DNA of 64,000 nt from Paenibacillus sp. 1_12 (lineage in GTDB: Bacteria; Bacillota; Bacilli; Paenibacillales; NBRC-103111), in NCBI RefSeq assembly GCF_900114475.1, contig NZ_FOTE01000003.1, positions 248,001 to 312,000 of the forward strand, given 5' to 3'. Position numbers and translations under genes: made by a program. The notes beneath the pieces are model-generated. The model made no database searches, was not told the DNA's origin, and worked only from the letters and a program-made list of their open reading frames with translations. Of this stretch, positions 50,668 to 60,146 are shown in pieces; positions within the stretch are counted from its first letter, which is position 1, and every line of letters begins with the position of its first letter.

Positions 50668-50715
50668 AAAAGTCGTTCATACTCCTATTTAAGATAGGTC
50701 CATGAACGACTTTTT
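50668..50715. terminator. Bidirectional-looking terminator
   Basis: AAAAGTCGTTCAT (50668-50680) with ATGAACGACTTTTT (50702-50715). Confidence 0.9.
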
Positions 50716-50787
50716 GATGTTGAGAGCAACAAATATACGGATCATTTTCTGCCCTATTACTCCATCTTAATTAAAGGAATGATTGGA

Positions 50788-51960
50788 ATGACCTATATTA
50801 CGGATAACAATGGGAAAAAACAATTATTATACGAGCAGACTATTGAAAAAATAAGAGAGGAAATTCGCTTAAGAAAGCTGAAGCCTCATGATCCGGTTCC
50901 ATCAGAGGGCGAGTTTGCGGGTTTATTCGGAGTGAGTCGGATGACCACGAAGCTAGCCTTAGAAGCATTGGCTAAACAGGGACTTGTATACAGGCTGGCA
51001 CGCAGAGGAACGTTCATTGCGGAAAATTACGAAACGTCCCAAGCAGAGAGGGATAATGGGAACTCCCCCGTACAAGAAGCGCAGCATTTAAAGATGAAAA
51101 GAATTGCTATTGTAGTTCCTAATTTAGACGACTACTTATCCCGAATTATCATATCAGTAGAGAGTGAAGTGCGTAAATTAGGCTGTCATCTGCTGATCAA
51201 GATTACAAAGGATAAGGATGATGAAAGCAGCTGCCTCCAGGAGCTATACGACGATCAGGTGGATGGTGTTATTTTATTCCCAAGAGGGAGGAAGACGTGC
51301 AGCGAAAAGATACTCAGGCTCACGCTTTTAAACTACCCATTGGTTATCATTGACCGCATTTTCCGTGAGGTTCAAATCGACTGTGTGTACCATGATCATT
51401 ATCAAGGCGCCTATCGACTCGCTGAATACTTGATCACAAAAGGGCACAACAAAATTGGGTATTTATCGATGTCTTTTGACGGAGTGACGAGCAGGGAAGA
51501 TCGCTATAAAGGTTACATGCAAGCGCTTCTGAATTACCATATCCCCATCAACAGTCACTGCATGCTTTTGAACTGCTCAGAGGACTATATGGACAATTTG
51601 ACTGTCTCCAACCAAGAGCTAATTTCCTTTTTTGAACAGAATCCGGAATTGACTGCCGTGATGTGTGCGGATGATTATTTGGCTGTTTCCTGCATGTACA
51701 CGGCTTTGAATATGAAGATGTCTATTCCGGAAAAGCTGTCGATCGTAGGCTTTTCTGATATTCAGCTCGCAAGCCTGCTGCCGGTTCCCCTCACCACAGT
51801 CCGACAACAAACCAAGAGATTTGGGCAGGCGGCCGTACAATTGCTAGTCAAACGAATGAACAATAACAAAGAAGTGGCTACAGCAATCAAGGTAGACACG
51901 GCTTTGGTTGAACGCAGCTCGGTTCATTTTCTTCAGGCGATTGAGCAATCCAAATCATAA
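50788..51960 (+). CDS. GntR-LacI hybrid transcription regulator (AraR-like)
   Basis: 390 residues from ATG 50788 (AAAGGA 9 bp upstream; ATG 50779 would abut the site). The N-terminal GntR winged helix (~13-80: YEQTIEKIREEIRLRKLKP, PSEGEFAGLFGVSRMTTKLA, LARRGTFI) is joined to a periplasmic-binding-protein-like ligand domain (~108-385: RIAIVVPNLDDYLSRIIISV, DGVILFPRG, KGHNKIGYLSM, MCADDYLAVSC, VPLTTVRQ). This is the AraR layout; it binds a sugar effector and controls sugar-use genes. Possibly regulates the transporter just upstream. Confidence 0.93.
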   Translation: MTYITDNNGKKQLLYEQTIEKIREEIRLRKLKPHDPVPSEGEFAGLFGVSRMTTKLALEALAKQGLVYRLARRGTFIAENYETSQAERDNGNSPVQEAQHLKMKRIAIVVPNLDDYLSRIIISVESEVRKLGCHLLIKITKDKDDESSCLQELYDDQVDGVILFPRGRKTCSEKILRLTLLNYPLVIIDRIFREVQIDCVYHDHYQGAYRLAEYLITKGHNKIGYLSMSFDGVTSREDRYKGYMQALLNYHIPINSHCMLLNCSEDYMDNLTVSNQELISFFEQNPELTAVMCADDYLAVSCMYTALNMKMSIPEKLSIVGFSDIQLASLLPVPLTTVRQQTKRFGQAAVQLLVKRMNNNKEVATAIKVDTALVERSSVHFLQAIEQSKS

Positions 51961-52003
51961 AAAGCGGTTCGAAACCAGCGGTGCTGGCTATGAACCGCTC
52001 TTT
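51961..52003. terminator. Bidirectional terminator
   Basis: AAAGCGGTTC (51961-51970) with GAACCGCTCTTT (51992-52003) and an inner CCAGC/GCTGG stem; sits between convergent genes. Confidence 0.85.
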
Positions 52004-52018
52004 GCTGAAATATGGAAC

Positions 52019-53251
52019 TTAATCCAGTTTGGTTCCATCCGTCAAAGCCGTCTTTTCCTGAGGTCCCGTAGGACCGTTATCGAGCAGCGGTTGTCCGAAG
52101 ACAGAGCCTTGTGATGGATTGCCCCAACGATAGATAGCTCCGCTGCTTGCGCTGGTGTAATCTTTTTTCAACCAGTCAGGCCAAGTCGTGTTAAGACCTC
52201 TTCCTGTAGATTGAGCAGGGAAATATTCATAGTTTTTCATATTGTTCCATGTATCCCATGCTGTGCCCTGACTGCAGTCATCCGTTAACTGAGCCACCAC
52301 AATATTTTGGTAAACGTGACTGCCTGCATCCTTCCACATCCCGTGCGAGCCTAACGCGGAAAAGGCAACAGCATGCGTACCATTTACCTTAGTGACTTCA
52401 TTCCAATTGTAACCGGTTCCAAAACTATGTGCCCCATAATATACTTGTACAGGCTTTACGTAATTGATCTGATTATCCGTAAATTTGGCCAGACGGACGG
52501 TTACGCGCTCCCAATCCCCGACATGATCACCAAACTCAGATCCAAGCACGACCTTACCCAGATTGTACGGACTATATTGGAAATAAACGAGGTCGATATT
52601 GTTATATTCTTTTTCGACCCAGAACGAATAGACAGGTGCGTTAGCTAGATCCCCAGCAAAAAAAGGCAGCTTCAGGCTGTATGGATTCAGGGTTTGAACC
52701 GTTTTGAGCTCGTAGTTGCCTGTGCTGGTATTCAAGTAGCGCTGCATAAAAGGTTGAGCGTACTCAACGGAAGATGGAAAATATGTCTCTCCCTGGGCCA
52801 TCCATATTCTTGGTGCAAACGCTTGCAACAATGCGTTTTTGGCGGCATCATTGAATGTATTATTTAAGACTGGGACACTTGTCGAGTCTATAGGTGAAAT
52901 GGTCTCAATCTTCAGACTCGAGGTTTGATCGTTAAAGTCACTGAGATATAATTGATCGCTGGTTAATACTTTGGTGGAGCCTTTAAAACCGGCATCTTTG
53001 TACAAAGTAACCTTATAACCCGGAGCAACCCTTATGCTGGAAATCGCATCATTCCCGACTACGCTTAACGCACTTACATCATACGATCCAACATCAAATT
53101 CTTGCGAAGAGCCTGAGTATGGAGAATCCTTATAAACGGTTACGGGTAAATGATTGATGGCAAAAATGCTCTGAGGAACAACAACTAAGGATAGTAGGAT
53201 GGATCCCGCAAGAGATATGGATTGAAGCCGTTTCCATTTGATCACAGACAT
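52019..53251 (-). CDS. Secreted protein: beta/gamma-crystallin domain plus Vps62-like domain
   Basis: 410 residues. Signal peptide ~1-31 (IKWKRLQS then hydrophobic, cleavage near IFA-IN). Residues ~36-115 form a two-motif beta/gamma-crystallin repeat (VTVYKDSPYSGSSQEF ... GNDAISSIRV; VTLYKDAGFKGSTKVL ... FNDQTSSLKI) with the N/D-D-x-x-S-S calcium-binding signatures. From ~145 on, FAPRIWMAQGETYFPSS, YFQYSPYNLGKV, DHVGDWERVTVRL and YYGAHSFGTGYNW match the Vps62 family (plant and fungal-like, also in secreted bacterial proteins). Function unknown; likely calcium-stabilised and extracellular. Confidence 0.85.
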   Translation of the reverse strand: MSVIKWKRLQSISLAGSILLSLVVVPQSIFAINHLPVTVYKDSPYSGSSQEFDVGSYDVSALSVVGNDAISSIRVAPGYKVTLYKDAGFKGSTKVLTSDQLYLSDFNDQTSSLKIETISPIDSTSVPVLNNTFNDAAKNALLQAFAPRIWMAQGETYFPSSVEYAQPFMQRYLNTSTGNYELKTVQTLNPYSLKLPFFAGDLANAPVYSFWVEKEYNNIDLVYFQYSPYNLGKVVLGSEFGDHVGDWERVTVRLAKFTDNQINYVKPVQVYYGAHSFGTGYNWNEVTKVNGTHAVAFSALGSHGMWKDAGSHVYQNIVVAQLTDDCSQGTAWDTWNNMKNYEYFPAQSTGRGLNTTWPDWLKKDYTSASSGAIYRWGNPSQGSVFGQPLLDNGPTGPQEKTALTDGTKLD

Positions 53252-53553
53252 GTCTCCCTTAACTTATAATTTTTTTGCCAAAAAGAAAGCATCATCCATG
53301 TAACTGCTTATCATTTCACCTCCCGTTTGATGCTCAGTGTCCAAGTAATCAGTTCGATAAGTTTTACAAATTATACCACTGGCAACATTATCGTATATTA
53401 TATCACTGACATATTCAATACATTAAAAATGGAATATTATTCTTATTTTTATAAATATGCCGTTCACAAACAAAAAATAAACTATTGCAAAAAACTGGAA
53501 TACGAGGTATTATACAGACATTAATAAAACGCTTTCATTCCCAATTTAGGTAC
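53252..53553. other. AT-rich intergenic region with possible cre site
   Basis: No gene seen; a 65-codon frame at 53327-53524 is AT-driven and lacks a ribosome-binding site. ATAAAACGCTTTCA at 53524-53537 matches the CcpA cre consensus TGWAANCGNTNWCA at 12 of 14 positions, 17 bp before the first LacI-type operator. Confidence 0.4.
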
Positions 53554-53569
53554 ATTAAACCGGTTTAAT
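53554..53569 (+). promoter_or_regulatory. LacI-type operator O1
   Basis: Perfect palindrome ATTAAACCGGTTTAAT. A central CG with symmetric arms is typical of LacI-family sites; the LacI gene at 60719 in the downstream operon is the natural binder. Confidence 0.85.
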
Positions 53570-53631
53570 CAAGGTGGTGAAAATTAAGTTTTGGTCAACG
53601 AAATATAAGCCAAATAATTGCAATCAATTCT

Positions 53632-53647
53632 ATTAAACCGGTTTAAT
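53632..53647 (+). promoter_or_regulatory. LacI-type operator O2
   Basis: Second perfect ATTAAACCGGTTTAAT, 78 bp (centre to centre) after O1. A possible -35 TTGCAA (53618-53623) and -10 TTTAAT (53642-53647, 18-bp spacing) would place this operator over the -10. Confidence 0.85.
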
Positions 53648-53697
53648 CACATACATATGATGCATACATAAATGGTTTTATAAACATATCAGCTTTT

Positions 53698-53713
53698 ATT
53701 AAACCGGTTTAAA
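53698..53713 (+). promoter_or_regulatory. LacI-type operator O3
   Basis: ATTAAACCGGTTTAAA, one base from perfect, 66 bp after O2 and ~80 bp before the binding-protein start. Three sites over 160 bp would allow looping by a tetrameric or paired dimeric repressor. Confidence 0.8.
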
Positions 53714-53794
53714 TTATGGGGGAGGTGTAAAATACGATTTACCGAAGTTTGTAACACAAGTTGAATGATGAACTCAATATGGAGGGGATATTTT

Positions 53795-55762
53795 TTGAAA
53801 AAAATCGCGTTGTTTATTGTTATGATGTTGATGTTTACAGCTGTTCTGGCAGCCTGTGAAAGTGACCCCAATGCAAAGACAGCCGTAGTTGTGACTCCTG
53901 TTACTCCAGACAAAGCGACTCCGGTTGTTCCTGCGAAAATAGAGGGCTTTAAAGAGGCTCCGATGCTGGCTAAGCTTGTTGCTGCTTCTACTTTGAAAGC
54001 GGTTACTGAACGCCTGCCGGCTAAGGAAGATATCATGGTAGAAAAGGTATTAGAGGAAACCGGCAAGTATGGCGGCGATTGGAAGCTGCCTTGGAGTGGG
54101 GTTAATGATCGCTGGACGGTGGGTCAACCTACAGAAGAAGCACTTTTCCGTTTTAACAAGGATGGAAGTACGGTTGAACCTAACATAGCCAAAGGCTTTG
54201 ATGTCAATAAAGATTCAACAGAGTTCACGATTTACTTAAGAAAGGGCATGAAATGGTCGGATGGTATGCCTTTTACAGCTGATGATGTCCTGTTCTATTG
54301 GGAGCATATGCTTACCAAAGAGACCTTCGGTAAAAAAATCTATGATGCTTATTACTCGATTGACCCTGTGACCGGAGATAAGGCTCTAGCGAAAGTCACC
54401 AAAATTGATGATTACAGCTTCAAGGTCGTTCATAAATATCCAAGCGTGCAGTTCCTGGAGCGTGTGGCGATTGACAACAAATGGTTCCAAGCACCAGCGC
54501 ACTTTCAAAAAACGATTTTACCTGAATTTATAGGTCAGGATAAAGCGCTTGAGATCGCAAAAAAATGGGGCTTTGAGGACGTAAAATCTTTCTTAGTAGC
54601 TACCGGATATTATTACTGGGTCTACCCGCAAATTCCAACCTTAAGAGCTTGGGTAGCGAAAAATGATCCGAATAGTGATCAATTCATTATGGAACGCAAT
54701 CCGTATTTCTGGAAAGTCGATGGTGAAGGCAACCAACTTCCATACATGGACCGTATTGTGGCTACCAAGGTTCAGGACCCTGCTCAACGCATTCTCGGCA
54801 CCTTGGCTGGAGATTATAATATTCTCGATTTTGACTTTAAAGATTTCACTGTATTGAAAGAGAATGAGAAGAAAGCGAACTTCCGTGTATTGCCTTGGAC
54901 AACGCCAACCTGGTCAAGTGCAGGCATTCAACTCAATCAAACGACTGAAGATCCGAACCTGCGCAAGTTGTTCCAAGATATTAAATTCAGAGAAGCCTTA
55001 TCCGTTGCTGTAGACCGTAAAGAAATTTCCGAAATCGCTACGAATGGCTTAGGCGCTCCGATACAGGCTTCAGTTCCCGAAGGTTTGGTAGGCTATCAAA
55101 AAGGCTGGGGGGACCAGTGGAGTAAATACGATGTGAAGCGTGCGAATGAATTATTGGATGGACTTGGTTTGACTAAACGCGATAAAAACAATTTCCGTTT
55201 AAATGCGGATGGTTCTGATTTAACGATTACCGTGATTGAAGGCAGTACGAGCACGGCAAGCTTCCTGGAATTAGTAAAGAAATATTATGAGGCTGTTGGC
55301 ATTAAAGTAGACCTCAAGGTTGTGGATACAGGAACCCATCAAGAGCTCAAATACGCGAATAAAATCCCGGCCACGACGGAAAACATTTCTTTAGTTAATG
55401 TATCTTTTAGACCTGATACGGTAGTGCCTCTAAGAGTATTGACTCCATGGTACGGGCAATATGGATTGTACAGCTCTTCCAATGGAAAAGAGGGGGTTAA
55501 GCCTGAAGGTGATGTTGCCTTGATTCTTGACTACTGGAATAAAGTGAAAGCATCGACAAGCAAGGACGAAATCAATAAATGGAGTACTGAGATCCTTAAG
55601 CTTCATCAAAAGAATCAGTGGGTTATTGGTTATGCAGGTCCAACGCCACGGTTAATTGTCGCATCAAACAAAGTGGGCAATGTGCCGAAGGATTTGGTAT
55701 TTGCGGATGAATTCCGCAGCATCGGACATGGTCATCCTTCACAATTCTTTATTAAACAATAA
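53795..55762 (+). CDS. Opp-type extracellular solute-binding lipoprotein (family 5)
   Basis: 655 residues from TTG 53795 (GGAGGGG 7 bp upstream; the frame is open from 53765 without such a site). Signal peptide with lipobox LAAC and Cys21. The SBP_bac_5 fold is shown by GTVEP-like DGSTVEPNIAKGFDVNKDST, LRKGMKWSDGMPFTADDVLF, and FREALSVAVDRKEISEIATN. Family 5 binds peptides or oligosaccharides. The neighbours here (LacI, Gfo/Idh/MocA, ThuA) favour an oligosaccharide or glycoside as substrate. Confidence 0.93.
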   Translation: MKKIALFIVMMLMFTAVLAACESDPNAKTAVVVTPVTPDKATPVVPAKIEGFKEAPMLAKLVAASTLKAVTERLPAKEDIMVEKVLEETGKYGGDWKLPWSGVNDRWTVGQPTEEALFRFNKDGSTVEPNIAKGFDVNKDSTEFTIYLRKGMKWSDGMPFTADDVLFYWEHMLTKETFGKKIYDAYYSIDPVTGDKALAKVTKIDDYSFKVVHKYPSVQFLERVAIDNKWFQAPAHFQKTILPEFIGQDKALEIAKKWGFEDVKSFLVATGYYYWVYPQIPTLRAWVAKNDPNSDQFIMERNPYFWKVDGEGNQLPYMDRIVATKVQDPAQRILGTLAGDYNILDFDFKDFTVLKENEKKANFRVLPWTTPTWSSAGIQLNQTTEDPNLRKLFQDIKFREALSVAVDRKEISEIATNGLGAPIQASVPEGLVGYQKGWGDQWSKYDVKRANELLDGLGLTKRDKNNFRLNADGSDLTITVIEGSTSTASFLELVKKYYEAVGIKVDLKVVDTGTHQELKYANKIPATTENISLVNVSFRPDTVVPLRVLTPWYGQYGLYSSSNGKEGVKPEGDVALILDYWNKVKASTSKDEINKWSTEILKLHQKNQWVIGYAGPTPRLIVASNKVGNVPKDLVFADEFRSIGHGHPSQFFIKQ

Positions 55763-55855
55763 GTCGATATAGTAATCAACATGCGGGGAAGCGAGCTTCC
55801 CCCATGATTGGTTTCAACAACATCTTCGAATTCAGCGGAGAGGATAGGATCAGCG

Positions 55856-56854
55856 ATGCTCCAATATATTTTAAGAAGAATCATCCTAGTGATACCGGTT
55901 GTCATTTTTATTTCCATTATCGTGTTCTACATTATTCAGCTCCCTGCTGGTGATTATGTATCTAGTTATGCGGCCAAGATGGCTGTAGCCGGCGATGTGA
56001 TGACCCAACAGGATATGCATGAAATGAGAGTAAGCTTGAAATTAGATCAGCCCTGGTATATACAGTACCTCGTCTGGATGAAAAATATCATTTTACATTT
56101 CGACTTTGGTTATTCGTTTAGCTATAACAAGCCAGTAATGGCTGTCATCCAGCAATATATGGCATTAACGATCATCGTGTCTCTTGTGACTATGGCGTTT
56201 ACGTATGCGGTAGCAATTCCGATCGGTATCTATTGTGCAGTGAGGCAATATTCCATAGGCGATTATTTATATTCAGCGATAGGTTTTCTTGGGATGGCGA
56301 CCCCGCATTTCCTGTTAGCTATAATCCTTATGTATCTCTCTTACGTGTATTTTGGAGATCCGCTGCTCGGCCTTTTTTCAAGCGAATATGTGAATGCCGG
56401 ATGGTCGATGTCTAAGGTTCTAGACTTACTGAAGCATATGATTATCCCTGTTATCGTTATTGGTTTGGCGAATACAGCTGAACTGATCCGTGTCATGAGA
56501 GGTCAAATGTTGGATGAGCTGAATAAGCCGAATGTGGTGACAGCCAGATCCAAAGGTTTGTCCGAAACCAAAATCCTGCTTAAATACCCGACGCGTGCAG
56601 CTATGAATCCTATTGTCAGCACCATAGGGTGGTCACTCACTTCGATTTTCACAGGCTCGACGATAACGGCCATTGTTTTGAATTTACCGATTCAAGGTCC
56701 CGTGATGTATAACGCGTTATTAGGACAGGATATGTATTTGGCAGGGACCTGGTTATTGTTTATGGCCGTATTAACGGTTATAGGGACATTGATCTCCGAT
56801 ATTTTATTGGCATGGCTGGATCCAAAAATTCGCACAGAGTTCAGAGGTATGTAA
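55856..56854 (+). CDS. Opp-type ABC permease (OppB-like)
   Basis: 332 residues from ATG 55856 (GAGAGGATAGGA upstream; the open frame starts earlier). Six membrane segments; starts MLQYILRRIILVIPVVIFIS as DppB/OppB do, and carries the EAA-like loop (VVTARSKGLSETKILLKYPT, ~236-255). Confidence 0.93.
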   Translation: MLQYILRRIILVIPVVIFISIIVFYIIQLPAGDYVSSYAAKMAVAGDVMTQQDMHEMRVSLKLDQPWYIQYLVWMKNIILHFDFGYSFSYNKPVMAVIQQYMALTIIVSLVTMAFTYAVAIPIGIYCAVRQYSIGDYLYSAIGFLGMATPHFLLAIILMYLSYVYFGDPLLGLFSSEYVNAGWSMSKVLDLLKHMIIPVIVIGLANTAELIRVMRGQMLDELNKPNVVTARSKGLSETKILLKYPTRAAMNPIVSTIGWSLTSIFTGSTITAIVLNLPIQGPVMYNALLGQDMYLAGTWLLFMAVLTVIGTLISDILLAWLDPKIRTEFRGM

Positions 56855-56857
56855 TCT

Positions 56858-58003
56858 ATGAAAACAATCCCGATATTTGGAAGACAGAAAATAACGAAGC
56901 TCAAACCAGCCGTAAGTAACGACGTCTACTACAGCTCGCAATGGCGTCTTATGTATCTAAGGTTAAAAAAGCATAAATTAGCACGCATCAGTTTGTTCGT
57001 TCTATCGGTACTGTATATTGCCGCGATCTTCGCACAGTTCATAGCGCCGTATGGCTTGCAGAGCTATGACAGTAAGTATGTAAATGCCCCTCCTGTCAAA
57101 GTGAGCTTTGTAGATGCTGATGGCAAGTTTCAATTCAGACCCTATGTTAGCGAGCTAAAGTCAGGCAGAGATCCGGTTACACTGCGCAAAATGTTTGTGC
57201 AGGATGACAAGGTTCGCCATGCAGTCCGTTTCTTTGCCCAGGGTGAAACTTATCAATTTCTTGGTTTATTTTCAACAAATATTCACTTGTTCGGCGTAGA
57301 CGAGCCTGGACGCTTATTTATATTTGGAACAGACGGAATGGGTCGTGATCTATTATCGCGGATCGTTCTCGGGAGTCAAATTTCATTAAGTATTCCTCTC
57401 ATTGGGGTAGCTATCAGTTTTGTGCTTGGATTGCTTATCGGTGGGGTATCGGGGTATTTCGGAGGCTGGATTGATTCTGTAATTCAGCGGGTTATTGAAA
57501 TTATTCGTTCCTTTCCAACACTCCCGCTGTGGATGGCCTTATCGGCTGCAATACCGCCACGTATACCTGTCGTCACGATGTATATCTATATCGTCATCAT
57601 ATTCGCATTTATCGGATGGACGGAGCTGGCAAGGGTTGCCCGAGGCAAGTTTATCTCCTTGAAAAATGAAGAGTATGTATTGGCCGCCAAAATTGCAGGC
57701 GTCAGCGATGCCAAAATCATACTTAAACATTTATTGCCTGGTTTTATCAGCTATTTGGTTGTCGCAACAACCTTGGCAATACCAAGCATGATCCTTGGTG
57801 AGACAGCGATGAGCTTTCTTGGTCTTGGTATCCGGTCACCCGCTACGAGTTGGGGCGTATTGCTTCAGGAAGCGCAGCAGATTGAAAATATCGCTTTATA
57901 TCCGTGGAAACTAATACCTTTGGGCTTCGTTATCATCACCGTATTAACCTTTAATTTTCTGGGTGACGGATTACGTGATGCAGCAGATCCCTACAAGAGA
58001 TAA
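56858..58003 (+). CDS. Opp-type ABC permease (OppC-like)
   Basis: 381 residues. N-terminal cytosolic segment, first TM at ~45-65, an extended external loop (~70-160, longer than in typical OppC), then DGMGRDLLSRIVLGSQISL and five further TM segments with the EAA loop EEYVLAAKIAGVSDAKIILK (~267-286). Starts 3 bp after the OppB-like gene. Confidence 0.92.
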   Translation: MKTIPIFGRQKITKLKPAVSNDVYYSSQWRLMYLRLKKHKLARISLFVLSVLYIAAIFAQFIAPYGLQSYDSKYVNAPPVKVSFVDADGKFQFRPYVSELKSGRDPVTLRKMFVQDDKVRHAVRFFAQGETYQFLGLFSTNIHLFGVDEPGRLFIFGTDGMGRDLLSRIVLGSQISLSIPLIGVAISFVLGLLIGGVSGYFGGWIDSVIQRVIEIIRSFPTLPLWMALSAAIPPRIPVVTMYIYIVIIFAFIGWTELARVARGKFISLKNEEYVLAAKIAGVSDAKIILKHLLPGFISYLVVATTLAIPSMILGETAMSFLGLGIRSPATSWGVLLQEAQQIENIALYPWKLIPLGFVIITVLTFNFLGDGLRDAADPYKR

Positions 58004-58053
58004 TTGTGAAGAGCACGAACCGTTTACCTATTTCAGTATAGTGAGGGGATATT

Positions 58054-59124
58054 ATGGCATCGCAAGCTTCTCAAGCAGCACATCCTTCAATGGCTCCACA
58101 AGCTGAATCTGAACAGCCTCTTCTCTCCGTTCAAGACCTCAAAATTCGCATTCAAATGGATAACGGGGAAATAAAAGCTGTAGATGGAGTCGATTTCGAA
58201 ATAAAGAAGGGTAAAACGCTGGGTCTGGTGGGTGAGTCTGGCTGTGGTAAAAGTTTGACCAGCAGAGCCATCATTAGCATCAATCCGAAAGAGTGTGAAA
58301 CCACAGGCAAAATTGTTTATCATTCTACTTCCGAAAAGGCGTTAAACAATTTGAACCTACTATCTCTAGACCCGCGTGGCAAACCAATCCGTTCCATTCG
58401 CGGCAGAAAAATAGCGATGATTTTTCAAGAGCCGATGACCGCATTTTCACCGATGTACACCATTGGCAATCAGATCATGGAATCGATATTGATCCACCGC
58501 ACAAAAAACAAAAAAGAAGCTAAGAAAATAGCACTCGAAATGTTAAGTAAAGTTGGAATTTCTGATCAGGAAAAACGTTTTGATCAATATCCGCATGAAT
58601 TTTCCGGCGGCATGCGCCAGCGGGCGATGATCTCAATGGCCTTGTCCTGTAACCCTGAATTATTGATTGCAGATGAGCCGACGACGGCACTCGATGTGAC
58701 GATTCAAGCACAGGTTTTGGAGCTAATGAAAGGACTGCAAAAGGAATTTGGCATGGCGATTTTGCTTGTAACCCATGATCTTGGCATCATAGCAGAAATG
58801 TGTGACGAGGTAGCGGTGATGTATTTGGGGAAAATCGTTGAGCAATCGACGGTAGATGAAATTTTTTACAATCCGAAACACCCGTATACGAAGGGATTGC
58901 TTAAATCAATGCCTAAATTAGGTGCTGATCGAAATAAACGATTGGAATCTATTGAAGGAACGGTTCCGATGGCCATCGATATGCCCCCTATGTGCGGTTT
59001 TTATGATCGCTGCACGGACCGAATGGAAGGCGTATGCAATGCGCAGGCTGTACCCAAAACCCGGATATCCGATAACCATATGGTTAGATGCTTTCTGTAC
59101 AAGGACAAGAATGAAGGAGAATAA
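58054..59124 (+). CDS. Opp-type ABC ATPase (OppD-like)
   Basis: 356 residues. Walker [15 protein letters not shown] (~61-74), Q-loop [15 protein letters not shown], signature [17 protein letters not shown] (~186-202), Walker [13 protein letters not shown] (~205-216), H-loop VTHDLG. The C-terminal oligopeptide/oligosaccharide transporter domain with Cys-rich [15 protein letters not shown] (Fe-S-binding in some family members) is present. Confidence 0.95.
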   Translation: MASQASQAAHPSMAPQAESEQPLLSVQDLKIRIQMDNGEIKAVDGVDFEIKKGKTLGLVGESGCGKSLTSRAIISINPKECETTGKIVYHSTSEKALNNLNLLSLDPRGKPIRSIRGRKIAMIFQEPMTAFSPMYTIGNQIMESILIHRTKNKKEAKKIALEMLSKVGISDQEKRFDQYPHEFSGGMRQRAMISMALSCNPELLIADEPTTALDVTIQAQVLELMKGLQKEFGMAILLVTHDLGIIAEMCDEVAVMYLGKIVEQSTVDEIFYNPKHPYTKGLLKSMPKLGADRNKRLESIEGTVPMAIDMPPMCGFYDRCTDRMEGVCNAQAVPKTRISDNHMVRCFLYKDKNEGE

Positions 59125-59126
59125 CG

Positions 59127-60146
59127 ATGTCTAAACCTATCTTGGATGTAAAGCATCTAAATAAGGATTTTCAAGTGAAATCCAAAACCAAGTTATTTAG
59201 TAAACCTTCTAACATTCGTGTGTTAAACAATGTTTCTTTTGAGCTTATGGAAGGGGAAACCTTAAGTATTGTAGGTGAATCCGGCTGTGGTAAAACAACG
59301 CTTGGTCGATGCATTGTAAGGGGAATGAATGCCAGCTCGGGCGAGGTGCTTTATCATACGGATGGTGGAGAACAGGTTAATTTTTTAGGGCTGCGCGGAA
59401 AGGAATTCAAGAAATACAGAAAAGATATTCAAATGATTTTTCAGGACCCGTATTCCTCGCTTAGTCCAAGAATGAGTGTGTATGACATTATTTCCGAGCC
59501 GTTGATCGCCAACTTCAAGCTGAGCAAAGCCGAGGTCGATGACAAGGTTACGGAAATCGCACAAAAGACCGGATTAAATGTCAGCTATTTGAAACGTTAT
59601 CCGCATGCATTCTCTGGCGGACAAAGACAGCGTATCGCAATAGCGAGGGCTCTTGTTTCCCAGCCCAGACTTATTGTCTGCGATGAAGCCGTATCTGCTT
59701 TGGACGTATCGATTAAAGCACAAATTATTAACCTGCTGAAGGACCTTCAGCAGCAGCTGCAGATCACATATATTTTCATTTCTCATGATCTATCCATCGT
59801 ACAAAATATTTCTGATCGGGTGGCTGTTATGCATCTGGGGAAAATTGTGGAATTAGCCCCAGTGGATTCACTATTTGATCATCCCAAGCATCCTTATACC
59901 GAAGCGCTTTTGTCAGCTGTGCCTGAGCCTGATCCGCATCTGAAAAAAGATCGAATTATTCTAGAAGGCGAAGTCCCGAACCCAGCCAATCCTCCAAGCG
60001 GATGTCACTTTCATCCAAGGTGTGCTTATAAGACTGACAAGTGTATTCAGCAAGAACCGGAGCTGCAACTTGTAGGTGACCATCATTATGCTGCATGTCA
60101 CTATGCTAACGAATTTACATTAAGGGGCGTAAACCATGAGTCATAA
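59127..60146 (+). CDS. Opp-type ABC ATPase (OppF-like)
   Basis: 339 residues. Walker A GESGCGKTTLGRCI (~50-63), Q-loop FQDPYSSLSPRMSV, signature FSGGQRQRIAIARALVS (~157-173), Walker B LIVCDEAVSALD, H-loop ISHDLS; C-terminal FHPRCAYKTDKCIQQEPEL. With OppD-like it powers the two permeases. Begins 2 bp after the OppD-like gene. Confidence 0.95.
   Translation: MSKPILDVKHLNKDFQVKSKTKLFSKPSNIRVLNNVSFELMEGETLSIVGESGCGKTTLGRCIVRGMNASSGEVLYHTDGGEQVNFLGLRGKEFKKYRKDIQMIFQDPYSSLSPRMSVYDIISEPLIANFKLSKAEVDDKVTEIAQKTGLNVSYLKRYPHAFSGGQRQRIAIARALVSQPRLIVCDEAVSALDVSIKAQIINLLKDLQQQLQITYIFISHDLSIVQNISDRVAVMHLGKIVELAPVDSLFDHPKHPYTEALLSAVPEPDPHLKKDRIILEGEVPNPANPPSGCHFHPRCAYKTDKCIQQEPELQLVGDHHYAACHYANEFTLRGVNHES

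Noticed and set aside
53327-53524. 65-codon frame in the AT-rich region before the Opp operon
   Set aside because: Ile/Tyr/Lys composition expected from AT-rich DNA, no start signals; region better explained as regulatory.
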